A DNA stretch of 64,000 nucleotides from Variovorax sp. PAMC28562 (GTDB lineage: Bacteria > Pseudomonadota > Gammaproteobacteria > Burkholderiales > Burkholderiaceae_C): the NCBI RefSeq assembly GCF_014303735.1, contig NZ_CP060296.1, positions 2,739,501-2,803,500 on the forward strand, given 5' to 3'. Every line of letters starts with the position of its first letter. Within the stretch, counting starts at the first letter, position 1. Below, one piece after another: positions 8,594 to 16,549 of this stretch. The notes beneath the pieces are model-generated. The model saw only the letters and a program-made list of their open reading frames with translations, was not told the DNA's origin and made no database searches. A program made the translations under genes and the position numbers.

Positions 8594-9369
8594 GCTCGAT
8601 GGCCGATTCGCCATCCGCTTATTCATCCACTTCGCCACCGTTTTCACCACCTTTCAACTCGCCGGCTGAAACGCCATCGCTGCTGCGGGAACAGGGTTAT
8701 GCCTTGCTCAGCCCGAGTGGCGTCGCCGAGTGGCTCGGCGAGCCGCTGGCACAGCTCGAGGCTCTCCACGAAGACTGGAGCGGCTTGCCGCCCGACGAAT
8801 ACCTGAAAGACGGCGGCCGCTATCGGCAACGCCGCCATGCGTGCTTCACCGTCGATGCCGATGCGGTCGATCAGGTGCCGCATCGTGCCCACTGGCAGCC
8901 GGTCGAATACAACGCGTTGCACGGCGGCATGCGGCGGTGGTTCAAGCCGATGCTCGCCGGCACGATCGCGCAGCCTGTGTGGACGCACCTGATGCGCGGT
9001 CTCGCGCGACTGGCCAGCGGGCTCCGGGGTGATCAACGCTGGTCCCTCGAGGCGCACCAGTTCCGCATCGACACGGCCGGCGGCATCGGCCGTCCGACGC
9101 CCGAGGGCGCGCACCGCGACGGCGTCGATCTGGTAGCGGTCGCATTTGTCGGGCGGCACAATGTCAAGGGTGGCGAGACGCGCGTGTTCGAAGCGAACGG
9201 TCGCCGAGGCGAACGTTTTACGATGACCGAGCCGTGGAGTCTCTTGTTGCTCGACGATGCCCGCGTGATCCACGAGTCGACGCCGATCCAGCCGATCGAC
9301 GAGACGGCACCGGGCTTTCGGGATACGCTCGTGGTCACGTGTCGCGCCCACGGTTTTCAGGGCGACTGA
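8590..9369 (+). CDS. 2OG-Fe(II) dioxygenase family protein (amino-acid hydroxylase type)
   Basis: 259 residues matching the 2OG-Fe dioxygenase family PF10014, whose studied members hydroxylate free amino acids. The iron triad is visible as HRDGVD (His-x-Asp) and the distal His in RVIHESTPI, followed by the RDTLVV strand with the 2-oxoglutarate-binding Arg. The first 30 residues are low-complexity Ser/Pro and probably disordered. The start may be the GTG at 8590, which overlaps the DUF427 stop and has AAGG upstream, or the ATG at 8599. Position after egtB-egtD suggests action on a histidine or ergothioneine-related amino acid, but this is only context. Confidence 0.82.
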   Translation: MSSMADSPSAYSSTSPPFSPPFNSPAETPSLLREQGYALLSPSGVAEWLGEPLAQLEALHEDWSGLPPDEYLKDGGRYRQRRHACFTVDADAVDQVPHRAHWQPVEYNALHGGMRRWFKPMLAGTIAQPVWTHLMRGLARLASGLRGDQRWSLEAHQFRIDTAGGIGRPTPEGAHRDGVDLVAVAFVGRHNVKGGETRVFEANGRRGERFTMTEPWSLLLLDDARVIHESTPIQPIDETAPGFRDTLVVTCRAHGFQGD

Positions 9370-9398
9370 ACGTCGTCGCAAGACAAAAAGAGGTCCGC

Positions 9399-9839
9399 AT
9401 GTTCAATCACATCCTGGTTCCCATCGACGGCTCCGAAACGTCGATGCACGCGGTCAGCAAAGCGAGCGGGCTCGCGCTGGCTTTTGGCAGCCGCATCACG
9501 TTGATCCACGTGATCGACAACTATCCGTTCATCGGTATCGGCGCCGACTACGCGCTTGGCCAGAACGAATATCTCGCTGCCGCCACGAGCAGTGCCAATG
9601 CGGCGCTGGCACGCGGCGTGGCATCGCTGGCGGCTGAAGGGCTGCACAGCGATCAGCGCGTGATCGACGGGCACGTGGTGCACGAAGGCATCGTCGACAC
9701 TGCCAACGGCATCGGCGCCGACCTGATCGTCATGGGCTCGCATGGGCGTGCGGGCATCGAGAAGTTGCTGCTCGGCAGCGTGACACAACGCGTGCTGCAG
9801 GACGCGCCGATGCCGGTGCTGGTCGTCAAGGGCGAATAG
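9399..9839 (+). CDS. Universal stress protein (UspA family)
   Basis: 146 residues, one Usp domain: strand FNHILVPIDGSETS at the start, and the ATP-binding type motif GSHGRAGIEKLLLGSV near the end, followed by PVLVVK. Small cytoplasmic proteins of this family bind ATP and help survival under stress. The ATG at 9399 follows AAAAAGAGGTCCGC, a good ribosome site. It lies 29 bp after the dioxygenase and could be the last gene of the egt transcript; ergothioneine and Usp functions both relate to stress. Confidence 0.93.
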   Translation: MFNHILVPIDGSETSMHAVSKASGLALAFGSRITLIHVIDNYPFIGIGADYALGQNEYLAAATSSANAALARGVASLAAEGLHSDQRVIDGHVVHEGIVDTANGIGADLIVMGSHGRAGIEKLLLGSVTQRVLQDAPMPVLVVKGE

Positions 9840-9883
9840 AGCGGATCTTTTTGGTTGGAGGCGTTTGCCTTTCTCGGCGTCGC

Positions 9884-10564
9884 TCAGGGTGTTCGACCCG
9901 AGCCGGTGCGCGCATCGAATGGCGCGACGCTCTCGAAACGTATTGTTTGCCGCGTCACCGGATGTACCAACGCCAGCACCGTCGAGTGCAGCATCAGCCG
10001 CGTTCCGAGTTGCCTGACCGCTTCGCTCGCATAGAGCGCATCGCCGATGATTGCGTGCCCGACCGACGCGAGATGCACGCGCAGCTGGTGAGTGCGACCC
10101 GTCAGCGGCTCCAGCAAAACATGGGTCGCCATTCGCTCTTGCGCGCGCTGAAGCGTCATCGGGCCGAGCGCCCTCCAGCGCGTCACGCTCGGCTTTCCTG
10201 CCGCATCGATCTTCTGCGATGGCCGACGCGGCCAGTCGGCCATCAGTGGCGCGTCGATGGTGGCCCACTCTGCTGAGATGGGCAACACACCGTCGACGAT
10301 CGCTTCGTAGCGCTTGTGCACTTCGCGCCTCGCGAATGCATCGCCAAGCGCCCGCTGCATATCGATGCCGCGTGCCATCACGACCAGTCCACTCGTCGAC
10401 ATGTCGAGCCGGTGCACGACGAGCGCATCCGGCCAGCGTTGCTGTGCTCGTGCGCTCAGGCAGTCCTGCTTGTCTTCGCCACGGCCGGGTACGCAGAGGA
10501 GCCCGGCGGGCTTGTCGAATACCAGCAGGTGCGCGTCTTCGTGAATCAGGTGGAGGTCGGTCAT
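9884..10564 (-). CDS. RluA family pseudouridine synthase
   Basis: 226 residues. It converts uridine to pseudouridine in structured RNA. The catalytic motif VVHRLDMSTSGLVVMARG contains the Asp nucleophile, and KPAGLLCVPGRG is the typical N-terminal stretch. No S4 domain is present, so it resembles RluA/TruC rather than RluC/RluD. Later parts LEPLTGRTHQLRVHLASVGHAIIGDALYA complete the family pattern. Divergent from the MFS gene. The exact RNA target cannot be read from sequence. Confidence 0.92.
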   Translation of the reverse strand: MTDLHLIHEDAHLLVFDKPAGLLCVPGRGEDKQDCLSARAQQRWPDALVVHRLDMSTSGLVVMARGIDMQRALGDAFARREVHKRYEAIVDGVLPISAEWATIDAPLMADWPRRPSQKIDAAGKPSVTRWRALGPMTLQRAQERMATHVLLEPLTGRTHQLRVHLASVGHAIIGDALYASEAVRQLGTRLMLHSTVLALVHPVTRQTIRFESVAPFDARTGSGRTP

Positions 10565-10658
10565 TGGGCGCGGCGTATCGACGAGTGTAGAAGCCCACCC
10601 GCATGCCCACCCGCCCGCCTCACGCCAGCCTCAATCGCCTCGGCTATCCTCGGCGGTC

Positions 10659-11975
10659 ATGCCCGGTCCCGCTTCCGCCTCTGCTTCCGCCCCTGCCCAA
10701 GGCTTGGCAGCGACTTCTCCTCCCAGTTTTTCCGATCTCACGCGCCAGCGCCCGTTCATGCGCATGTGGGTCGCGCGACTTTTCGGTACGGCGGCGTCGC
10801 AGATGCTGCTGGTCGCCATCGGCTGGCACATGTACGACCTCACCGCCAGCGCCTGGGACTTGGGCCTGGTCGGGCTCTATCAATTCGTGCCGGCGCTGGT
10901 ACTGGCGCTCTACGCGGGCCACGTGGTCGACCGACATCACCGCGGGCGCATCGTGGCGGCATGCTTCGCCGTGCAGGGGCTGGTGGCGCTGGCGCTGTTG
11001 ACGGCGCATCAGTCGCATCACGATTCACGTGGGTTGTTGTTGGGCCTGTCGCTGGTGCTCGGCGGCGTGCGCGCGTTCCAGATGCCGGCACAGCAGGCGC
11101 TCACGCCGCTTTTGGTGCCGCCGACGATGCTGTCGCGTGCGATGGCCTTCAGCTCGGCCGGCATGCAGGGCGCGATCATCGGCGGGCCTGCGCTTGGCGG
11201 TCTGCTGTTCATCCTCGGCGTCGGCGCTGTCTACGGCGCCAGCGTGCTTTGCTTCGTCGTCGGCTGCTTGCTGGTCGTGCGGCTGCGCTATGCCTACACG
11301 CCGGCGCCGCGCGAACCGACGACGGTTGCCACGGTCCTGGCGGGCGTCGACTTCATCTGGAAACGCAAGACCGTGCTCGGTGCCGTGTCGCTCGACCTGT
11401 TCGCGGTGCTGCTGGGCGGTGCCGTGGCACTGCTGCCCATCTACGCGCGCGACATCCTGCACACCGGCCCGTGGGGCCTCGGGCTGCTGCGCGGCGCGCC
11501 GGCGGTGGGTGCGCTGGTGATGTCGATCATGCTCACGCGCCGGCCGATCGAGCGGCACGTGGGGCGCACGCTGCTGCTGGTGGTCGGGCTCTTCGGCATC
11601 TGCATGATCGTGTTCGGCATCTCGAAGAGTTTCGTCGTGTCGTTGATCGCGCTGGCCGTTTCGGGCGGCGCCGACATGGTCAATGTCGTGATTCGCCAGA
11701 CGCTGGTCCAACTCGATACGCCAGATGCCATGCGCGGCCGCGTGAGCGCGGTCAATTCGATCTTTATCGGCGCCAGTAATCAGCTGGGCGAGTTCGAGTC
11801 GGGGGCGACTGCTGCCCTGCTCGGGCCGGTCGGTTCGGTGGTGGCGGGCGGCGTCGGCACGGTGCTCGTGGCGCTGACGTGGTTCCGGTTGTTCCCGTCG
11901 CTGGCGCAGCGCGACCGCATCGCGTCGACAAACGCCTCGCCGGCCGTGCCGGAAGAAGTCGAGCCGAAGAGCTGA
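10659..11975 (+). CDS. MFS transporter, EntS-like
   Basis: 438 residues with about 12 hydrophobic helices. The N-terminal cytoplasmic tail is rich in Pro/Ala/Ser. Conserved loop AGHVVDRHHRGR between helices 2 and 3 is the MFS motif A, and GVRAFQMPAQQALTPLLVP is typical of the enterobactin exporter-like (MFS_3) group. These export siderophores, drugs or other small molecules by proton antiport. It stands alone between convergent and divergent genes, so the substrate is unknown. The start at 10659 is the first ATG; a start nearer to LTRQRPFMRMW is possible. Confidence 0.87.
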   Translation: MPGPASASASAPAQGLAATSPPSFSDLTRQRPFMRMWVARLFGTAASQMLLVAIGWHMYDLTASAWDLGLVGLYQFVPALVLALYAGHVVDRHHRGRIVAACFAVQGLVALALLTAHQSHHDSRGLLLGLSLVLGGVRAFQMPAQQALTPLLVPPTMLSRAMAFSSAGMQGAIIGGPALGGLLFILGVGAVYGASVLCFVVGCLLVVRLRYAYTPAPREPTTVATVLAGVDFIWKRKTVLGAVSLDLFAVLLGGAVALLPIYARDILHTGPWGLGLLRGAPAVGALVMSIMLTRRPIERHVGRTLLLVVGLFGICMIVFGISKSFVVSLIALAVSGGADMVNVVIRQTLVQLDTPDAMRGRVSAVNSIFIGASNQLGEFESGATAALLGPVGSVVAGGVGTVLVALTWFRLFPSLAQRDRIASTNASPAVPEEVEPKS

Positions 11976-11988
11976 ACAGGGCAGTGAC

Positions 11989-12279
11989 TCAGCGAGGCGA
12001 AACGGCCAGCATCGCGAACGGCACGTCGAGGCTGACGTCGCTCAGCGGCTCCGCCACGCAGGGCAAGATCCAGCCCTCGGCTTTTTCTTCGACACTGACG
12101 CCAGGCCATTCGATCCGGTAGCGCACCCGGCCCGCCAGCAGTTTGCAGATGCAGGTCCGGCAGGTGCCGTTGCGGCATGAGCTCGGCAACTCGATGCCGG
12201 CCGCGTCGGCCGACTGAAGCAGCGTCGACTCGCCATCGGCCTCGAAGCCGAACCCGGCCGGCTCGATGCGCACCTTCAT
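11989..12279 (-). CDS. Plant-type [2Fe-2S] ferredoxin
   Basis: 96 residues with the plant-type cluster motif Cys35-x4-Cys40-x2-Cys43 and distant Cys74 (SSCRNGTCRTCICK ... ILPCVAEP). It carries single electrons in the cytoplasm. It is a stand-alone ferredoxin with no reductase nearby. It lies 10 bp after the VF530 gene on the same strand, so the minus-strand genes 12762 to 11989 probably share a transcript. Confidence 0.9.
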   Translation of the reverse strand: MKVRIEPAGFGFEADGESTLLQSADAAGIELPSSCRNGTCRTCICKLLAGRVRYRIEWPGVSVEEKAEGWILPCVAEPLSDVSLDVPFAMLAVSPR

Positions 12280-12289
12280 CTAGGAAGCC

Positions 12290-12616
12290 TCAGCCGGGCG
12301 GCCGGGCGCGCTCTTGCTCGAGCTTTTGCTCGCGCTTCTGGTCGCGCAACATGAAGAGATAGAGGCTTTCGACCTTGTCGCGCGCCCACGGTGTCTTGCG
12401 CAGAAATTTGAGACTCGACCCGACGCTCGGGTCGACGGTGAAGCAACGCACTGGAACCTGCTGCCCCAAGCTTTCCCAGCCGTAGTAGTCGGCCAGCGCG
12501 GTCACGATGGCCTCGAGCGTCAACCCGTGCAGCGGGTTGTGCGGCTGCGCTGACTTCTTGACGGGCACCGCCGCTTCCGCAGGCAGCGACTCCGGTGGTG
12601 CCGCCTCGTCGGTCAC
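12290..12616 (-). CDS. VF530 family (DUF2132) DNA-binding protein
   Basis: 108 residues. The central part, [20 protein letters not shown], then [23 protein letters not shown] and VESLYLF, is the VF530/DUF2132 domain, a small helical fold named after a Vibrio fischeri protein and thought to bind DNA. It is flanked by a disordered Pro/Ala N terminus and a charged Lys/Glu/Arg tail. Its start codon overlaps the stop of the upstream Lys-rich gene by 4 nt, showing translational coupling. Confidence 0.88.
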   Translation of the reverse strand: MTDEAAPPESLPAEAAVPVKKSAQPHNPLHGLTLEAIVTALADYYGWESLGQQVPVRCFTVDPSVGSSLKFLRKTPWARDKVESLYLFMLRDQKREQKLEQERARPPG

Positions 12617-12762
12617 TTGTTCTTGAGCTTGCCGCGCGGAATCACCGCGGTGGTGACGGTTGCGCGCACGGGTTCGCCGCCTACAGCCGGTGGCTTGGGA
12701 GGCGAGGTGTCCTTCTTCGGTTTCTTGGTTTCCTTGCTGCTGCGCTGCTGACTTTTAGCCAT
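12613..12762 (-). CDS. Small Lys/Pro-rich protein
   Basis: 49 residues beginning [17 protein letters not shown], very basic and probably disordered, ending in [13 protein letters not shown] know no function. Support for it being real: a strong CAGGAGAG ribosome site just before the ATG at 12762, and an ATGA overlap with the VF530 gene. The basic composition and pairing with a DNA-binding protein suggest a nucleic-acid role, which is inference. Confidence 0.7.
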   Translation of the reverse strand: MAKSQQRSSKETKKPKKDTSPPKPPAVGGEPVRATVTTAVIPRGKLKNK

Positions 12763-12845
12763 CTGACTCTCCTGGTAATGCGGATGCGACTGGGAGTTTA
12801 GCGGCGCGGCGACAATAGCGGGTCTACCAGTCACTGCCCCGATCC

Positions 12846-13376
12846 ATGTCCGATTACGAAGTTCGTCCCGCCGTCATGGCCGATGCCAAAGCCATCGCCG
12901 AAGTCCATGCCCTGTCCGCCAAGGCCGCCTACGAAGGCATCCTGCCGGAAGACCAGTTGCGCGCCCTGGCGCCCACCACACGCGAAGCCAAGTGGCGCGA
13001 AGCCATCGAGTTCAGCGAGCCGCAAGTGCAGGTCGCGGTGAGCACCACCGACGATGGCGAAGAAATCGTCGGCTTCGTCGGCTACGACCGCTCGCGCGAC
13101 GCCAAGACGCCTTCGACCACCGGTGAGATCTGGTCGATCTACGTCAAGCCCGGCCATTGGGACGAAGGCGTTGGCGTCATGCTGTGGGATGCGGCCCGCG
13201 ACGGCCTGGAAGAAGAGGGCTGCACGGTCGTCACGATATGGGTGCCGGTCCGCAACGAACGTGCAATGCGCTTCCACGAACTCGCCGGCTTCAAGCGCGA
13301 GATGAAAACGCTCCAGACCACCGCGCTCGGCGCGGTCAAGATCGAAGAAATTCGGTTGAAGCGCGCCGTCGTCTGA
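12846..13376 (+). CDS. GNAT family N-acetyltransferase
   Basis: 176 residues of the GNAT fold, transferring acetyl from acetyl-CoA to an amine. The N-terminal YEVRPAVMADAKAIAEVHALS and the core strand EIWSIYVKPGHWDEGVGVMLWDAA are clear, but the acetyl-CoA loop (usually Q/RxxGxG/A) reads WDEGVGV, slightly divergent. It ends with IWVPVRNERAMRFHELAGFKRE, a standard GNAT end. The stop overlaps the next start (TGATG). Substrate unknown. Confidence 0.87.
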   Translation: MSDYEVRPAVMADAKAIAEVHALSAKAAYEGILPEDQLRALAPTTREAKWREAIEFSEPQVQVAVSTTDDGEEIVGFVGYDRSRDAKTPSTTGEIWSIYVKPGHWDEGVGVMLWDAARDGLEEEGCTVVTIWVPVRNERAMRFHELAGFKREMKTLQTTALGAVKIEEIRLKRAVV

Positions 13377-14038
13377 TGGCCGCCACCGCCGCTGCTGCAG
13401 ACCACCAGCGCCGGGCCGACATCGTTCGCTGGATTTGTCGAACGCATGGCTGGTTCGGCCTGTGGGGTGCCGTGCTGGGCCTGTTGATGGGGTTCAGCGG
13501 CATCTTCCTGAATCACCGCAACGTGCTGAAGCTGCCGCAGGCCCAGGAGCGCTCGCGTGCGCAACTGGCGCTTCCCGATCCGGTACCCGACACGCCCGAG
13601 GCAATGAGCGCCTGGCTCGTGACCGCGCTGCGCACCGACGGGCCGCCCAGCTCCAGCCGCATCGAGGGCGCTCGCCCGGTGCCTTGGGCAGACAAGAGCG
13701 ACAAGTCGGCACCCGCGCTGACTCAGCCCGCGCACTGGGTCTTCAATTTTGGCGGCCCGAACGAGACCATTCAGGCCGACTATTGGCAGGGCAATCGGTC
13801 GATCGGCATCAACACCACGCGCAATGGCATCGTCGCGACGTTGACCAGCATGCACAAGGGCAGCGGCATGCCGATCGCATGGATTCTGCTGATCGACACG
13901 CTGGCTGGCAGCCTGATCTTTTTGTCGATTTCCGGCGTCACGCTGTGGGTTCTGACCACGCGCCGACGGGCTCTCGGACTGACCATCTTCGGCGCGTCGC
14001 TGGCAGCGGTGGCCGGCATTGCATTGAGCAGCTTTTAA
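13376..14038 (+). CDS. PepSY-associated TM helix protein
   Basis: 220 residues. One helix near the N terminus (GLWGAVLGLLMGFSGIFLNHRNVL) and two near the C terminus (AWILLIDTLAGSLIFLSISGVTLWVL and a final one) flank a periplasmic part containing HWVFNFGGPNETIQADYW, the PepSY-like domain. These membrane proteins often accompany siderophore-iron uptake or ferric reductase functions, but no such genes are nearby. The ATG overlaps the GNAT stop by one base. I ignored the upstream extension of the frame, which lies inside the GNAT gene. Confidence 0.82.
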   Translation: MAATAAAADHQRRADIVRWICRTHGWFGLWGAVLGLLMGFSGIFLNHRNVLKLPQAQERSRAQLALPDPVPDTPEAMSAWLVTALRTDGPPSSSRIEGARPVPWADKSDKSAPALTQPAHWVFNFGGPNETIQADYWQGNRSIGINTTRNGIVATLTSMHKGSGMPIAWILLIDTLAGSLIFLSISGVTLWVLTTRRRALGLTIFGASLAAVAGIALSSF

Positions 14039-14046
14039 GGCGCGCC

Positions 14047-14949
14047 ATGGCCACCAGTCTTTTCCTGCTGATCGACGACATCGCCTCGGTGCTCGACGAC
14101 GTTTCGCTACTGACAAAAGTCGCCGCCAAAAAAACGGCTGGCGTGTTGGGCGATGACCTTGCGCTCAATGCGCAGCAGGTGTCCGGCGTGAAGGCCGATC
14201 GCGAATTGCCGGTGGTGTGGGCCGTGTGCAAGGGCTCGTTGATCAACAAGGCGATCCTGGTGCCGGCGGCATTGGCGATCGGCACCTGGTTGCCATGGCT
14301 GGTCACGCCGCTGCTGATGGTGGGCGGGGCGTTCCTGTGCTTCGAGGGCTGCGAAAAGCTCGCGCACAAGTTCCTGCACAAGGATGAACACGCTGCCGAC
14401 ACATCGCGCCACGAGAAGGCCGTCGCGGACACGTCCGTCGATGTCGTGGCGGTGGAGAAAGACAAGATCAAGGGCGCCGTTCGCACCGATTTCATCCTGT
14501 CTGCAGAAATCATCGCGATCACTCTCGGCACGGTGCAGGGTCAGCCTTTCGTCACGCAGTTGACGGTGCTCGTGGGCATCGCGCTGATCATGACCATCGG
14601 CGTGTACGGCCTGGTCGCCGGCATCGTCAAGCTCGACGATGCGGGGCTTTACCTGACGCAGCGCCCGGGTTCCGGTGCGCAGGCCCTGGGACGCGGCATT
14701 CTGGTCGCAGCGCCGTGGCTCATGAAGGCTTTGTCCGTCGCAGGCACCGTCGCGATGTTTTTGGTCGGCGGCGGCATTTTGGTGCACGGCGTACCGGCGT
14801 TCGGCCATGCGGTCGAGGCCTGGGCTGCCACTGCGGGGGTGCTGGGCACGATCGGCTCGATGCTGGTGAACGCCGGCATCGGCCTCATTGCTGGCGCCAT
14901 CGTGCTGGCGGGCGCCGAACTCTTCAAGCGGGTTCGACGCAAGGGTTGA
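14047..14949 (+). CDS. DUF808 (YedI family) inner-membrane protein
   Basis: 300 residues matching the DUF808/YedI family: MATSLFLLIDDIASVLDDVS at the start, then KGSLINKAILVPAALA, CFEGCEKLAHKFLHK and several hydrophobic helices ending in a basic tail. Function is unknown. The ATG at 14047 lies 8 bp after the PepSY gene, so the two probably share a transcript. The downstream gap to the convergent MFS gene is 9 bp and holds the 10-bp palindrome AGCCCGGGCT, without a T-run, so no clear terminator. Confidence 0.9.
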   Translation: MATSLFLLIDDIASVLDDVSLLTKVAAKKTAGVLGDDLALNAQQVSGVKADRELPVVWAVCKGSLINKAILVPAALAIGTWLPWLVTPLLMVGGAFLCFEGCEKLAHKFLHKDEHAADTSRHEKAVADTSVDVVAVEKDKIKGAVRTDFILSAEIIAITLGTVQGQPFVTQLTVLVGIALIMTIGVYGLVAGIVKLDDAGLYLTQRPGSGAQALGRGILVAAPWLMKALSVAGTVAMFLVGGGILVHGVPAFGHAVEAWAATAGVLGTIGSMLVNAGIGLIAGAIVLAGAELFKRVRRKG

Positions 14950-14958
14950 AAGCCCGGG

Positions 14959-16287
14959 CTATTTCCTTTCGACCTCGCGCGCGGACACGCCAAACCACAC
15001 CAGCAAACCACCGAGCAGCATTGCGCCGGCCAGCATGTACATGCCGTTGTCGGTGCTCTTCGTCATGTCCTTGATCCAGCCGATCATGTAAGGGCTGACG
15101 AAGCCCGCCAGGTTGCCGAAGGAGTTGATGAGCGCGATACCCGCTGCTGCCGCCGTGCCGCCGAGCAGGGCGGTGGGCAAGCTCCAGAACAGTGGCAGCG
15201 TCGCCAGGATGCCGGCCGTGGCCAGCGTCAGCGATGCCATGGCAAGCACGGTGTTCGACGCCAACTGCACGCTCAGGATGAAGCCGATGCAGCCCAGGAA
15301 CGCCGGCACGATGATGTGCCAGCGGCGCTCGCCGGTGCGGTCTGACCGACGTCCGACCAGCACCATGCAAACAGCGCCGGCAATCCATGGGATGGCCGTC
15401 AGCAAACCGATGTCGAGCGCACTTTTCACGCCCATCGCCTTGATGATGCTGGGCAGCCAGAAGCTGACGCCGTAGAGGCCCATCACGAACGAAAAGTAGA
15501 TCAGTGCCATGAGCCAGATCTTCGGGTTCTTCAACCCTTCGGCGGCCGACGTGGCGACCTTGCCGATGTTGTCGGCTGCGACGTTGCGCGCCAGCATGGC
15601 CTTTTCACCAGCGTCGAGCCATTTGCTCTTCTCGATCGAGTCGTCGAGATAGAAGATGACCCAGATGCCGATCAGCACCGACGGGATGCCTTCAAGCAAG
15701 AAGAGCCACTGCCAGGCCGCAAGGCCGCTCACGCCGCCCATGGTCTGCAGGATCCAGCCAGAGAGCGGGCTGCCGATGACGCCCGCGACGGCCACTGCCG
15801 TCATGAACATCGAGATGATCTGGCCGCGCCGCGCTGCCGGGTACCAGTAGGTGAGATAAAGAATGATGCCCGGGAAGAAGCCTGCTTCCGATACGCCCAG
15901 CAAAAAGCGCGCGATGTAGAACTGCGTCGGCGTCTGCACGAACATCATCGCGGACGAAATGACGCCCCACGAAATCATGATGCGTGCGATCCACATGCGG
16001 GCACCGACGCGATGCAGGATGAGATTGCTCGGTATCTCGAAGATGAAATAGCCGATGAAGAAGATGCCGGCGCCGAGGCCGTAGACCGTCTCGCTGAACT
16101 GCAGGTCGGCCAGCATGCCGAGCTTGGCAAAGCCGACATTCACCCGGTCGAGATACGCCGCTACGTAGCAAAGAAAAAGAAACGGGACGAGCCGGACCGT
16201 GACCTTGCGGTACGTGGATTCTTCGCTCGCCGAAGCGAGCCCCGCAGGCTGCGCCGGTTGCTTCGATATTGGGAGGGTTTTTTCCAT
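14959..16287 (-). CDS. MFS transporter, ACS (anion:cation symporter) family
   Basis: 442 residues, 12 predicted helices. The first helix region reads VRLVPFLFLCYVAAYLDRVNVGFAKL, diagnostic of the ACS family that imports organic acids such as tartrate, glucarate or phthalate with protons. Also present are FFIGYFIFEIPSNLILHRVGAR and EAGFFPGIILYLTYWYP. No catabolic genes adjoin, so the substrate is unknown. The ATG at 16287 follows a CAGGAGACAT ribosome site. Confidence 0.92.
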   Translation of the reverse strand: MEKTLPISKQPAQPAGLASASEESTYRKVTVRLVPFLFLCYVAAYLDRVNVGFAKLGMLADLQFSETVYGLGAGIFFIGYFIFEIPSNLILHRVGARMWIARIMISWGVISSAMMFVQTPTQFYIARFLLGVSEAGFFPGIILYLTYWYPAARRGQIISMFMTAVAVAGVIGSPLSGWILQTMGGVSGLAAWQWLFLLEGIPSVLIGIWVIFYLDDSIEKSKWLDAGEKAMLARNVAADNIGKVATSAAEGLKNPKIWLMALIYFSFVMGLYGVSFWLPSIIKAMGVKSALDIGLLTAIPWIAGAVCMVLVGRRSDRTGERRWHIIVPAFLGCIGFILSVQLASNTVLAMASLTLATAGILATLPLFWSLPTALLGGTAAAAGIALINSFGNLAGFVSPYMIGWIKDMTKSTDNGMYMLAGAMLLGGLLVWFGVSAREVERK

Positions 16288-16327
16288 CGGATGTCTCCTG
16301 TTGGACTGATTTTTGGAGAACGGGAGC

Positions 16328-16549
16328 TTACTTGCGATGTCGGCTGCGCGATATCAGGTCAACCACGATGAGTGTCGCGCCCAGCACAACCGCGAACCAG
16401 CCGACCACCGAAGCGCCGGCCACGGTATTCATGAGATTCGACGGCGGCAAAAAGCGCGGCGCCAGCAGCACCGCAGCCCCGATCAGCACGCACAAAATGC
16501 CGCGCTCGACCATCCGCGGCGCGCGCTCCGGGGCCTTGTTTCGTGCCAT
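16328..16549 (-). CDS. Small two-helix membrane protein
   Basis: 73 residues starting MARNKAPERAPRM, with two hydrophobic stretches (ILCVLIGAAVLLAPRFLPP and a second of VVGWFAVVLGATLIVVDLI) and a basic tail SRSRHRK. I do not recognise the family. The ATG shares one base with the stop of the beta-propeller gene (TGATG), so it is translationally coupled to it and may support its surface or envelope role. Confidence 0.72.
   Translation of the reverse strand: MARNKAPERAPRMVERGILCVLIGAAVLLAPRFLPPSNLMNTVAGASVVGWFAVVLGATLIVVDLISRSRHRK

Noticed and set aside
10316..11779. A 487-codon frame overlapping the MFS gene
   Set aside because: Another phase of the real MFS and pseudouridine synthase genes; no family features.
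14950..14960. Terminator between DUF808 and the MFS gene
   Set aside because: Only a 10-bp palindrome with no loop and no T-run.
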